Shown here: positions 22,640-34,323 of the stretch, piece after piece | Numbering within the stretch: the first letter of the stretch is position 1 | How the letters are laid out: each line of letters begins with the position of its first letter | Assembly (NCBI GenBank): GCA_963853835.1 | Contig: OY970825.1 | Coordinates: 81,739,942 to 81,803,941 of the forward strand | Origin: Calendula officinalis | Taxonomy: Eukaryota > Streptophyta > Magnoliopsida > Asterales > Asteraceae | Reading direction: 5' to 3' | Length of the DNA stretch: 64,000 nt | The notes under the pieces: model-generated | Database searches by the model: none | Told to the model about the DNA's origin: nothing | What the model saw: only the letters and a program-made list of their open reading frames with translations | Translations under genes and position numbers: made by a program

Positions 22640-23350
22640 TAATAAATGTATTGATTTATTATGAAATGAAACTTATAAATTCATTAAATACTTCAAATCT
22701 CACGCTTATAGGCATGAGTTAGATAAACTCTACTAAATATACCTTAATTTTGATATTATATCAAGACTTGAACCATGACTTTGTGCAAAACACCAAACAA
22801 GTCTTGTAAATTAAATAAAGAAAATGATACTAATAGCCCTTAAAATATTGTTTAAGAAAAAATATTGCTTAAAAATGTTGCACAATAATTATAAAAAAAG
22901 TTTTTCTAACATGTGTCCCTATGTCACATGTTAAGGTACATTCAATGACCATAAAGCTTCCAAAAAAATCATTAAATACATCATATAAAACTATAAAAAT
23001 TCATATTCATTTATGTTTATTGTTACACACGTTAGAAAAACCCTTATAAAAAAATCACTCTCTTAAATTTTAATAACTACATTTAAGTAATTAAGCTTTC
23101 TTAATTACTCAAATAAATTAACAATCTCCTTAATCACTACCTAAAAAAATGGTTAGCAAATCTCATTAAATATTTATATTTCAGAGAATTCCAATCATAC
23201 CCCTCTGTCTTTCTTCTCCCTCCTATTCGTGTTTCTCTGCAGAATCCCTCTGCAGAATCCCAATCCTTTCACAAATTCCAAAATAAACAATCATACAAAA
23301 AAAAAAAAACATTCATAAAACAAAACCCTAGAACTCATTACAGACCTTCA
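22640..23350. other. Upstream region of the auxilin-like gene
   Basis: AT-rich. A TATTTATATTTCAG stretch at 23168-23183 and a CT-rich tract at 23203-23235 precede an A-rich leader that ends at the start codon 23351. The TATA assignment is tentative. Confidence 0.4.
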
Positions 23351-26300
23351 ATGGAGTCTCTCTCACGCCCCTTTCACTCCAGAAAGCTTTCCAATGCTAC
23401 TACGTTCTCAACTAAAAACGCGTACGACGGCGTTTTTTCCGGCCACCGTCGCAAGTTCACCGGAGCTTCAGTTATATCCGTTGAAGATTACCGTGAAATA
23501 TTCGGCAGTTCTCAAGCTGCTTCTTCAATTCCGGTGCTTGATTTTTCAAATTTAGTAGAACCGTCTGGTGACGTGAGTTTAAACTTCCGGAGTTCGAATC
23601 CGGATTACTCGAAGATTTTTGGTGGATTTCGTGACGAACAAGTTGCTGTTTCTTACGATGAATTATTTGCTCGCGACAAAGCTAGGTAAGTTTTACTATT
23701 TTATTATTATATTATTAAAAAACGCGTTTTGAAGAAAAAAAAAGTTGTCGTTCTTGCTGTTCGATTGAAACAGAGGCTTTCTGAACGGCAGTTTTGGCAA
23801 TGGCGATTGTGCTCTATGAGTTAAACTTTGTAGTTTATGCAGAAATACGACAATTTATCTCTTATTATGTATTTATTATTAGATAGATTATACTATAGCA
23901 TAGGTGATGATTCTAAGTTTGGAATATACCAAAACAGAGTTAATATTTGGGGTTCTGTCGTTTCTTTGGTTCATATTCTCCCTCTTTTATCTGCAATATT
24001 TATTTATATTTTTGCAGAGATGCACTTCATACATCTATGTTTAATATGAAATTAGCTTAATTCTTCTTGGTTTAATATTAGTAGTTTTTCAAAAGAAAAT
24101 TCCATACATCAAAAGAATTTAGTGAGAGTCCAAATTGCTCATGAACACCTAATCATTGATAAATCTCTCTCTCTCTTTTTCTGGTATGATGTAATCTGAA
24201 ACTGTTAGGCATGCTTCTTAATTTAGAACTTTTTACACTTTTGCATTTTTCTGGTATGATATGACCTCTTTCCAATTCCTGTAACAAATTTCCCTTTTTA
24301 GCAGTTAATTATGTTTTGCCAATTATTCTTTAGTTTTGTTTTAAGGGACAATATTAATATCAAGTTTTAACCTTTTACTCCATTAATGTTGTTTTTAGGT
24401 CACCATCATCAAAAACAGAAACTTCACAAGATTCGGTTAATTTCTCTCATAAATCTCCTGATGCCTTGAAGCAGTTTAATATGTCATACAACAAGATCAC
24501 CCCAAAAAGTAAAGATGAATTAGATAATAATACAAAATATGTCACACAAGTACACGCTACACCTGGATTCACTCATTTTATCGATGAACAAGTTCCTGTT
24601 AATCCACCAAAAATGGAACCCAAAAATCAAAAACCATCACCAGTTCATGTTAGTAAATTCGTCTCTGATGATAAAACATTCAAAACATCTGATATTGAAT
24701 TCAAAAAACATCCCTCAAAAACAGATAGTTGTAAAAATGGTTTTGATGTGAATTCAGATGCTTCTGCTTCTGCAGCTGCTTTAATAAAAGCAATTGAAAA
24801 AGCTCAAGAAAGTATACGAATTGCAAAAGAATCAGTTGGAAGAAAGAAAAAAGGTCTTAAAAGTTTTTCAAATAAAACTTTTAAAGATAGTTTAAAAGTT
24901 AAAATTAGAATGGAGGATGTAACTGCTGCAACTTCATCACAAGTTTTTCATGATAATAGTGAGAAACTTTTTGTTGCAAAGAAGGTTATTGATGAAATAA
25001 ATGGGAAATTTTCAGAATCGACTAAAGAATGTTGTAAGGAATTTGAAGTTACATGTGAAACAGAATCCAAACTTCTTGATTCAACTGAAAAAGATGAATA
25101 TGCCTCATGTTCTTCTGAAGCAGTTAATGAAGAAAATAATGTTTTTGTAGATGATTATGAAGAAAAAATAGAGGTAACTGAGATCACCATTGTGAAAGAA
25201 GTTGAATCGATTGAAAGTGTGTGTGAAATTGGTGAAAAAATAGAAGCTGATGTGGCACAAGAATTAAAGGAGAATAAAGATGATGTAATATTAAGTAATT
25301 CTGATGAATTATTTGAGGAATTAAATAATTTGATTGTGTCTGAAAATGAGAAGATATTGAATGAGAAAGAAGATGAATTTCTTGAACAAGAAGATATTGA
25401 AAAAAGAAGCGATGATGAAGAAAGTGAGATGATTTATGATGTTTGTGAGCTGGAAATGAATGAAGATTGTGATAATATATTACAAGAAAGTGAAATGAAT
25501 TTGCAAGAGATAATACAAGAAAATGATTACACAAGTGAAATAAAGGAGGAAAATTTGGATGATCAAGAATTTGATGATAATGTTACAAAAGAAAGTGAGA
25601 TGATTTATGATGTTTGTGAGCTGGAAATGAATGAAGATGAACAAACTTGTGATAATATATTACAAGAAAATGAAATAAAATTGCAAGATGATTGTGAGAT
25701 AAAACAAGAAAACGATTACACAAGTGAAATAAAGGAGGAAAATTTGGATGCAATTTTTGATCAAGAATTTGATGATAATGTTACCGAAGAAAGTGAAGTG
25801 GATCTGCAAGATAATTTTGAGATAAAACAAGAAAATGTTCAGATAAGTGAAATAAAAGAGGAAAATTTGGATCATGAATTTGAATATATTGTTGTAGAAG
25901 AAATTGATAGTACAAATGATAATAATTTGGAAGAGGTGGTTGATGATAATGTTGAGCTTTCTGAAAAGATTTGTACAGATCAGACTGCTTCTGATGATTA
26001 TCAAGTGAAATCTGAAGAAAATGATACAAAATCTGAAGAAAATGAGATAAATTCTGAAGAAAATGACATAAATTCTGAAGAAAATGATATAAAATCTGAA
26101 GAATACGATATAAAATCTGAAGAAAATAAGATAAATTCTGAAGAAAATAATGTGAAGATGGAGTTTGAAGAATCCAACAAAGAAAAGAACATTCTAGAAG
26201 AAACAAATATCCAACTTCCACAAATTACAGCTGAAATCAATCAAAAACATGAAATTTCTGAAACTGGGACAAGTAAAGTGTCGGGAAAACAGAGTGATGA

Positions 26301-28088
26301 AATAACAGCTAAGAACAACAGATTAGCAGTTGACAGAGCAATCCGTGAAGCCCGTGAACGGGCCTTTGCTGAGGCCCGTGAACGGGCTGATCGTGAACGG
26401 GCTGCAGTTGAAAAAGCTACTCAAGAAGTTAGGCAAAGAATGATGGCTGAGGCCCGAGAAAAGGTCGCTAAAGCAACTGTCGGGAATAATAAATCATCTA
26501 ATTCTAAGCTTAAAGCAGAACGGGCTGCAGTGGAACGGGCTACTTCAGAGGCCCGACAACGGGCCTTAGAGAAAGCAATTTCTCAAAAGACTGTTTCTGT
26601 AAGTACTTAAATCAATATTTTTTGCTAACTTTGTTAATTATTAATTGGTTAATTATGTTTTAATCTTCAAACTTTCATCCATTTGGCGTTTTAACGTGTT
26701 AAAAAAGCCGTTGTGACATGCTATCAAAGGTTAATCACTAATTAATACTTACAAAAACCGTTTTATATAGAGTCATACCATTTTTTTTTATAGTAATATC
26801 AAGTAATAATAGTAGTGATATTATGTTAAAATATTAGGTGCTGTTTGGTAAGCCTCTTAATGATTCAGTTAAGAGGTCAGCCTCTTAATCGGACAGATTC
26901 AGAGTGTTTGGTAATACCTCTTAATCATTCTCTGAATCAATAATTCAACATGTTCTGCCTCTTAATCGGACAAATGTCAGGGGAAGTCTGAATCATTCAG
27001 ACCTCTGCATCATTCAGATATTAATCATTCAGATGGTACCAAACAGCACCTAAGTTAAAAAAGGAGAAAAAAGTTTGAGGGTTAAATCGTCAAATAGGTG
27101 TAAGTTTAAGGATTAATATATATTTAACCCTAAGAAAAGTTATACCAGAACACAAAATGACTGGTTTTAGCGGTTACAGGTCAACAACAAAAGTATAAAA
27201 TAAAACTATTGCCAAAACGGTATAAACGCTAAACAATTAAAGTTTGAGAATTGAAACATAATTAACGCTATTATTATTTTATTATTTTTATGTATATTGT
27301 TGTTTTCGCAGGATTTAAACAGTTCTGAATCAGCATTGAGAACCAAAGCAAAATTAGAAAAGCACAACAGGATCATGGAAAGAGCGGTACGTGTTGCTTT
27401 TTTCCCAACTTTTTTATTTTTAAATATTTATTAATTTGTTGGTTTATTTGTTTAGGCTAAAGCACTTGCAGAAAAGGAGAAACGAGATTTACTTGCTCAA
27501 AAGGAACAAGCTGAGAGAAATGTAATAAAAAAATATAAAATAATTCACCAACTTTTAATACTTTATTTTTTGTTTCTTACGTTTTTAATTTCATATTTAA
27601 TTTTATTTCAGCGTTTATCTGAAAATCTTGATGCCGATATCAAAAGGTGGTCAAATGGAAAAGAAGGAAATTTGCGTGCATTGCTTGCAACACTACAATA
27701 TGTATGTACAAGCTTCTGACTTTAATCCAAAACGGGTCGGGTCGGGTCAAACGGGTCGATTTTCTAACTTTTTATTATTTTTTTATTTTGAATTTGCAGA
27801 TTCTTGGACCTGAAAGTGGGTGGCAAGCGGTTACATTAACAGAAATTATAAGCAGTAGTGCTGTAAAGAAAGCTTACAGAAAAGCTACTCTTTGTGTTCA
27901 TCCTGATAAGTTGCAACAACGGGGTGCAAGCGTTCAACAAAAGTATATTTGTGAAAAAGTTTTTGATCTGTTAAAGGTATTATTTATTTAACAATATATA
28001 TATAATTACTGACAATTCGGGCATTATATTTATTCTGTATTTTGTATTACAGGCAGCATGGAATAGATTTAACTCTGAGGAGAGATAG
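23351..28088 (+). CDS. AUL1: Auxilin-like J-domain protein, seven exons (clathrin uncoating)
   Basis: Exons 23351-23685, 24399-26598, 27312-27386, 27456-27521, 27612-27701, 27800-27976 and 28053-28088 join in frame to 992 residues. Auxilins bind clathrin coats and recruit Hsp70 through a C-terminal J domain so that vesicles are uncoated. The N-terminus has motifs typical of plant auxilin-like 1 proteins: YDGVFSGHRRKF, VEDYREIFG, SSIPVLDFSNL and DYSKIFGGF. The middle (exon 2) is very acidic and repeated: about 2.5 copies of a SEMIYDVCELEMNED...EIKEENLD block (25420-25900), then SEEN-D-(I/T)-(K/N) heptads (26008-26155). A coiled-coil stretch of R-E-A-R-E-R-A repeats (26325-26570) precedes the J domain. 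The J domain (about residues 893-992) keeps the Hsp70-activating HPD (956-958). It is shorter than Arabidopsis AUL1, mainly in the middle. A MITE lies in intron 2. The symbol follows N-terminal motif similarity only. Confidence 0.9.
26837..27050. mobile_element. MITE in intron 2 of the auxilin-like gene (copy 1)
   Basis: Perfect 14-bp ends GGTGCTGTTTGGTA and the complement GGTGCTGTTTGGTA, flanked by TA on both sides. The interior repeats CCTCTTAATCGGACA and GATTCAG. A diverged copy in opposite orientation is at 28469-28668. Confidence 0.8.
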
Positions 28089-28468
28089 CAGCAAATGGTG
28101 GTTATTAGCTGATATTTATTCAAGAATATTGTTGTTATTATTATTATTAATTAATTAATGTTGTAATTTATCACATATAAAAAGGGGAAAAAAAGTTCAG
28201 TGTAGTCAGGTATATAGTTTCTCATGATTTCGACTTGAATGTGTATATTATGCCTAGACTTTGACACTGAACAATGTAATTTTAAAAGATGTATTCTTTT
28301 GAGTTATTATATGATATGGTTTCACTTTTCTTTTCTATAAATATCAAAAAGTAGACAAGGAATTTATAATTTGTCTTATATGCTCAAATATAATCTTTCA
28401 AGTGTACGAAGTTAGGAAACCTTGAAAATAATTACACCAACAAGAGAGCTTTTATAACTTCTATTTGG

Positions 28469-28668
28469 TACTTCTATTTGGTAGCATTTGAATGATTAAT
28501 ATATAAATGATTCAGACTTCTCTAAATATCTGTCCGATTAAGAGGCAAAATATGTTAAATTATTGATTCAGATGCTGATTAAGAAGCCAGACCAAACACT
28601 CTGAATCTGTCCGATTAAGAGGCTGACCTCTTAACTGTATCATTAAGAAGCTTACCAAACAACATCCT
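28469..28668. mobile_element. MITE downstream of the auxilin-like gene (copy 2)
   Basis: Shares CTGTCCGATTAAGAGGC, CACTCTGAATCTGTCCG and the end CTTACCAAACAACATCC with the MITE at 26837-27050, in reverse orientation. The left end is worn (TATTTGGTAGCATTTG). Confidence 0.65.
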
Positions 28669-28900
28669 ATATACAGTTAGGAACAAATGTTAATTACCAT
28701 TTTAATAAAGAAGGTAAAGAAATGTGAAATTTATTGACAAAGGGTAAAACCGTAAAAGTAAGTTGATCAGTATACCAAATATTATATCCTACAAACATAC
28801 ACCCACTACATACGTTAAAAATAAGCTAAAAGTAAGCTTCTTTATTACCCCACAACTAGTTCATACTTGCGAATCGCTTATGTTAATCAAGAAATTTTTA

Positions 28901-31900
28901 TTACACAATTGTTCCATCTTTAACCGTTGCATTTTTCAGAATTACCGTTATCCCAGATCTTATGTAAAACCCTTCATCAGATCTATCACCTTCTTCAACA
29001 TTATCTTTATTTGCAATAACCACATCTTTTCCAATCTTGGCATTCTTATCAATTATGCAATTCCTAAAACCAACAAAAAAAAAAAATCGTTACTACAAGG
29101 GTATATACGTAATTCAACAATAATCGAGGGTCGAAAAGGTAATTAATTAATGGCTGGTTACGTGATTTTGGTGTTTTGTCCAACACCGATTGGGACTTTT
29201 CCGTTCGCTATGCAAGCTGCAATTTCTGAATCGGTTTGGTAGTAATCGGCACCCATCATCATTGTATCCTGAAAAGGGTAAATACGTCATTTTAATAATG
29301 TTGAAAGGGTAAATATGTAATTTTAACAAAGTTGAAAGGGTAATATTGTAATAATGCCACCTTAAGCTCTACGCCTTGGTCCAATCGAGAGCGTATCCCT
29401 ACGACTGAGTGTTCGACACTACAGTCTCGCAAGAAGCAGCCGTGTGAAATGATTGCATCGATAATCTTAATAAAATAAATAAAAATTTTAAAAAAATAAT
29501 ACTTCGTATAACTTCTATGATTATATTTGACACATATATATTTAGGAAAATGCTAATGACAGCCCTTAGGGCTGTCATTAAGAAGACAAAATAACAAAAG
29601 ATAACCCCCTGAATTTTAGGAATATTACTTTTTTAATCAATGTACAAGCTTTTATGCATTTTAGTGACAGCCATTAGCAAAACCCATATATTTATTAAAA
29701 AATAAAACTTTCGGTAAAAAATGTTTCGGGTCAACCCATATATTACCCTGCATCTTTCAACTTTAGTAGGAGGTAAGAATCTTGGTGATGTGAAAAAAGG
29801 AGTCTTTGGATCATTAAAGTCAAACTTCGGAGGCTGTCAATAAAAAAGTCAACACATTTACTAAAATCATTCAATTAAAAATTAAATATGCAACCCTTTT
29901 AAAACCAACCTGTTCAGTAAGAGCTAAGTTGGCATCAAAGAAAGACTTTATGGTACCAATGTCCTCCCAATAATCTTTAAAAAGATACGCCTAACAAAAA
30001 AAATGAACATTGAAATTTTTAAATAATCTTGTAGTACATTTTTTTTATAGAAAAGGTTAAAACCCGGAGTAAATTAAATAATGGATTTTGTCCTTAATTT
30101 TAAAACTGGTAACATCAACTGTGCCTAAAATGTAAAAAGGTTAACGACCTTTTTTGCATTAGGGAACGTCGGTGCTACATGTTTTGAAATTAAGGACTAT
30201 TTGTGTAATAAAAGAAGTAGAGGGACGAAATCCTAAATTACATGCAAACCAGAAGGACAATTTATGTAAATATAAGGTAAGGGTCTTACTTGAACATTAT
30301 GTTCTGCAACTGCATAAGGAATAATTTCGGACCCAAAATCATTGCATGAAGGATATTTCCATTTTAGTAATTCTAATAAGACTTCAGTTTTGAATACATA
30401 AACGCCCATTGATGCAATGTACGGGTTTTTTAAAGCTTCATGGTTGGATAATCCAAGAACAGTGGTGTCAACTTTCTGAAAATGAAATATTAAATTGGAA
30501 TTAGTCAACAAGTAGTTCAGTTAGTCAACCATGAAAGTCAAAATGTGTATTTTTCAGACAAATTTTTATCATATTACGTTGGCTTTTTGGGCAATTGTTC
30601 AAGTAAGTGACTTTGCTTTTTTCTAATCTTGAAGGGGCAATTTAGGAATATTAGATGTATCTTAAGGTGGCTCTTTTTGTATTTAAGAATTTGAGTTTAA
30701 TTGTAAGAGTAATTACCATTGATTTTAGTAAGTTTCCTTTTGGTTTTTCAGCAAAATGGACAATTCGTCCTGTTTCGTCAATCTTCATTAGTCCATAGTC
30801 AGATGCTCGGCTGCAAAGCAAATTGACAGAAATTAGCCTTTTATTTTAACAAATAACTATATATATATATATATCTTTTAATTATGGTTACATAAACAAT
30901 ATTAAAACAATATAACACAAACACTTTTTTGTATTTTTATGTTATAAATAACTAATGTTTTAATTATGGTAACAGCTAAGAAAAAAAAAATTAGCACACT
31001 ATAATCTAAGTTTTTGAATAAAAACATTTTAGGAGTTGGTATGCACTAATAATAGTCTTTGGCAGACTATCATCAACATGTTTGACCCGTTTGGCCCATT
31101 TATTTGTTTTTTCTATTAGACCCATTTGAGATAAAACACAACCCAAATCAATCCACTGATACGTAAATTGGCACATTTAAAATTCACAATATATATTTAT
31201 AAATAAATTGACATACCTATCGTCCATCGGAATGCAAGAAACAGTTATATCAGCATTTGTGTCGACATGTTTCTGAACAAAATCCATATAATCCATTCGA
31301 TATAAATGGTCACCCGATAGTATTAATATGTTCTCAACATTCTTGTTCTTAGCATCCTACAATTAATTATTATTATTATTAATTATATATATAACCCAAT
31401 CAACTAAACAGATTAATAAATTGATTATCATGAAAATCAAATATTAATTTATGTATTACCTCAAACAACCATATAAATTGGCGAACGGCATCTGCTGTTC
31501 CCTGAAACCATTTCTTTCCTGCTTCTCCTGGTGTTTGAGTAGCAGCCAAAACCTGTTTTCCACATATTTTTTATATTTATATTATATTGTTTAAAATATA
31601 ATAGGGAATTTCAGTGTTATTATGTAGAAAATTATTAAGAAATATAATATAAAATTATAGTTTTTTAGAATGTGTTGTTATTAGATATTTCTTTTAGTGT
31701 TCCATAATATTTAAATATTAAGAGAATGGTCATGTTATAATCAAGAAAATAAATTTAGTCCAAGCACCCATAATGTTATTTGTAAGCCAAAACATTGTAT
31801 TTTCTACATTTACCACTATTGTCATGAATTACATAAGATAACTCGACATTTGTATAAAAGGATAGAAAGCATATAACTTATACCTCCACAAATCCATCCC

Positions 31901-32800
31901 CAAAAGTCATACCATTTCCAAAATTATAAGTTCGAGCCAAATGACGATTAAGTGAAAACGAATTAAATTGCGTCAAAATGAAGATCTTCCTTATGCCACT
32001 ATTTATGCAATTACTCATAGGAACATCAATTAGTCTGTAACATCCACCAATTGGAACCTGCATAAATAAAGAATTAATACTATTTATTCTACTACTTTAA
32101 TCACTACAAAACTTGTCTAAAATATCAATAAAATAAAAATGTAAGTTAAAAAATGATTAGAATAATTACATAATCTGCTTATTAGATATATAAATAGGTA
32201 CCCTAATTGCCTGATTTTAACATCTAATTAATTTACATGAATCAACTTTTACCACTTTCTTTAAATCTGATTATTTTGAATATAAATAAAAATATTTTAT
32301 TGGAAATAATTCATTTAAATAATAATCATGCGAACACTATAAAATTTAGCAAGATTTCACTTACAGCTGGTTTAGCTCTTTTGCTAGTAAGAGGAAATAA
32401 TCGAGTTCCTGCACCACCACCCAAGATAATGGAAGCAACTGTTTTTGGGTCTACTTTTTTCTCATCAAAAAATGGCGTCTCAAATGTCTGAAATATAAAA
32501 ATCAAAATAAAAATAAAAAATTTACAACCACCCAATTCAAGAAATTATAAAACAAGATCAACCCATGAATCTTTAATCTGATAGAACTCATCTACTTACC
32601 AGAATTTCCTCATCAATTGGTGATTTAAGAACAGAATGAGTAACCCCAAGTTTCTTGATTTTCTTGCTTTCACTTCTTGAATTTTTACAGAAATGAGATG
32701 AAAGATGATTAATCTTTTTTCCCAAGAACGCATTTTTCACAAAATCAAGATTTTTTTCGACATGCACATTCGGCTTGAAAGTAGCACAACAAGAATCCAT
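28901..32800 (-). CDS. Glucose-1-phosphate adenylyltransferase (AGPase) large subunit, twelve exons
   Basis: Exons on the minus strand: 32800-32600, 32487-32365, 32057-31884, 31552-31460, 31356-31217, 30810-30717, 30475-30290, 29990-29910, 29833-29747, 29465-29361, 29268-29162 and 29063-28901; 517 residues, normal for the family. It makes ADP-glucose from glucose-1-phosphate and ATP, the committed step of starch synthesis in plastids, as a heterotetramer with a small subunit. Residues 1-70 are Ser/Lys/Asn-rich, fitting a transit peptide. GGGAGTRLFPLTSKRAKPA (about 90-108) is the nucleotide-binding loop; WFQGTADAVRQF and SGDHLYRMDYMDFV follow. The C-terminal beta-helix has SVEHSVVGIRSRL and GADYYQTDSEI. 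IPMDDSRASDYGLMKID and GSEIIPYAVAEHNVQ mark the large subunit, closest to the APL2/APL3 type. The Arg and Lys residues of the loop, often lost in non-catalytic large subunits, are present. The ATG at 32800 was chosen; one at 32821 would add seven residues. Intron 9 holds a MITE. Confidence 0.93.
29545..29685. mobile_element. 141-bp MITE in intron 9 of the AGPase gene (copy 2)
   Basis: Ends GGAAAATGCTAATGACAGCC and complement GGGTTTTGCTAATGGCTG match the MITE at 18716-18870. The exact 9-bp repeat ATATATTTA flanks it (29536-29544, 29686-29694). It is clear of both splice sites. Confidence 0.8.
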
Positions 32801-33240
32801 CTTTTTATTAAAAAGGATCAAAAAGACTAAAACCCAAGATTCGATAAATCAAGAATATACACAAAGTTTACTTTTTTTTGTTAAAGATCTCAAGTCAGTA
32901 CAGAATTAAAGAAGTGGCATTTGACCTAAATCATAAGCAAAGCCCAGGTGTTATCTTTAAAAGATTAATCAAATTATATTATCATTTTGAAAGAAATCAG
33001 CACATACAAAACCTCTGTTTTTCGAGGTTTACAAAAAAGAAGAAAGAACAAAATCTTGAGAAAGATTTGGTTTTCAGAGAATATTTGATGTAATTAAAAA
33101 AGGGTTTGCTTTAATTTCATTAAGCAGAACAGAAAGAAGAATGAATAGAAGAAAATGTTGGCAAGTTGTGTTTGTAACGGGTTTGAAAGAGTACGAGTGA
33201 GAACGAGAAACGCTCTTGGCTCTTGTGATTTATTATTCTT

Positions 33241-33248
33241 ACACGTGT
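33241..33248. promoter_or_regulatory. G-box in the AGPase promoter
   Basis: ACACGTGT, a perfect palindromic G-box, lies about 440 bp upstream of the AGPase start codon. CACGTG is bound by bZIP and bHLH factors, including those of light and abscisic-acid responses. That it regulates this gene is inference from position. Confidence 0.45.
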
Positions 33249-33380
33249 ATAGATCTCTGATTCATGTACAAATTAATTGAGTGAATTACAAATATGGCCC
33301 CTTAATTATGTGTTGGTATGCGTTTTTTTATTTTGGGAAAAAAAAAAATATGACAATAATAATAGCAAAATCAAATTGAG

Positions 33381-33585
33381 ATGGCTGGTTGTAATAACCA
33401 GTTTCAGTATAAGGTGTTGCCCATGATCCATTGGTCATGGGTTCAAGTCCCGTCGTGAACTTTGGTGGTGAGATTTATTCCCGATAGGTGAAAGGTTTGA
33501 GGGAAGGCATACTGCCCCTTATGGATGTCACTGTTTATGCTCGAACCACTAACTTACTAACTTGCCGTTCAAAAAAAAAAAAAAT
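33381..33585 (+). repeat. tRNA-derived SINE (copy 3, best preserved)
   Basis: Contains CATGGGTTCAAGTCCCG, an excellent tRNA B box, then GAGATTTATTCCCGATAGG, CCCCTTATGGATGTCACTG, CTAACTTACTAACTTG and an A tail after GTTC. It matches the copies at 10157-10345 (opposite strand) and 21765-21931. Possible short target repeats AATCAAA lie on both sides. Confidence 0.8.
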
Positions 33586-33589
33586 CTAA

Positions 33590-34320
33590 TCAAAATAATC
33601 TGGTAGTTGTTATTCCTCCATATTTAACGATTATTATGCAATCACAATATTTTGATAATCAAAAGTTTCACTGTTAACTTAACATCTAATAATGTTGTTA
33701 TCAAATTATATTGGTAGTACTATGGATTAGAAGATCCAAATGGAAATGCGGATAGGATGTTTAATTACGAAAACTATAAAAAAAAAGGTCCCAATCGTGG
33801 ACTAATTATGATAAAGAACAAATTGACAATGATAACGAGTTTAAACAAAAAAAATGCCATAAAACACGAGGTTGCCACTATCAAGTGTAGTTAATTGCTT
33901 GTGTAAACATAAACTTGACTGCTAGAAAACTAATTAGAAGAATTAAAATGATGAGACAACACCCCCGAAACTAATACATCCAAAAGGCTTGAACCCTAGT
34001 ATCAATTCTGGATACTTAACCATAACAATGTGGCAAATTGTGTTGCACCGTTACATTTGAGAACAAGCTTCACTTGAAACAAACCTCGATACCATGTTCT
34101 TTTAGAATCTTTTGAAATATGACAGATGAGAGATGTGCAGTTATAGAAGATTTGTAGAAAAAAAATACAAGAGCTAAGTAAAGTGTCGCTACAACCAATG
34201 GTCATGGACTCATGGTGATGCAATCTGATAACAATGATAAGCAAGTCGCAAGAATAAAGAATCATAAAAACCAAATGTCATAGATATTAATCTATTTTCG
34301 TCTTCGAATCAAGCAAACAC
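33590..34320. other. Spacer, no gene seen
   Basis: AT-rich with no domain-bearing frame. A 90-codon minus-strand frame (34002-34274) shows no recognisable motif. Confidence 0.4.
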
Positions 34321-34323
34321 TTA

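Noticed and set aside
25184..26240. Antisense open frames across exon 2 of the auxilin-like gene
   Set aside because: Shadows of the GAA/GAT-rich sense coding repeats; the translations are low-complexity Leu/Phe/Ser/Gln.
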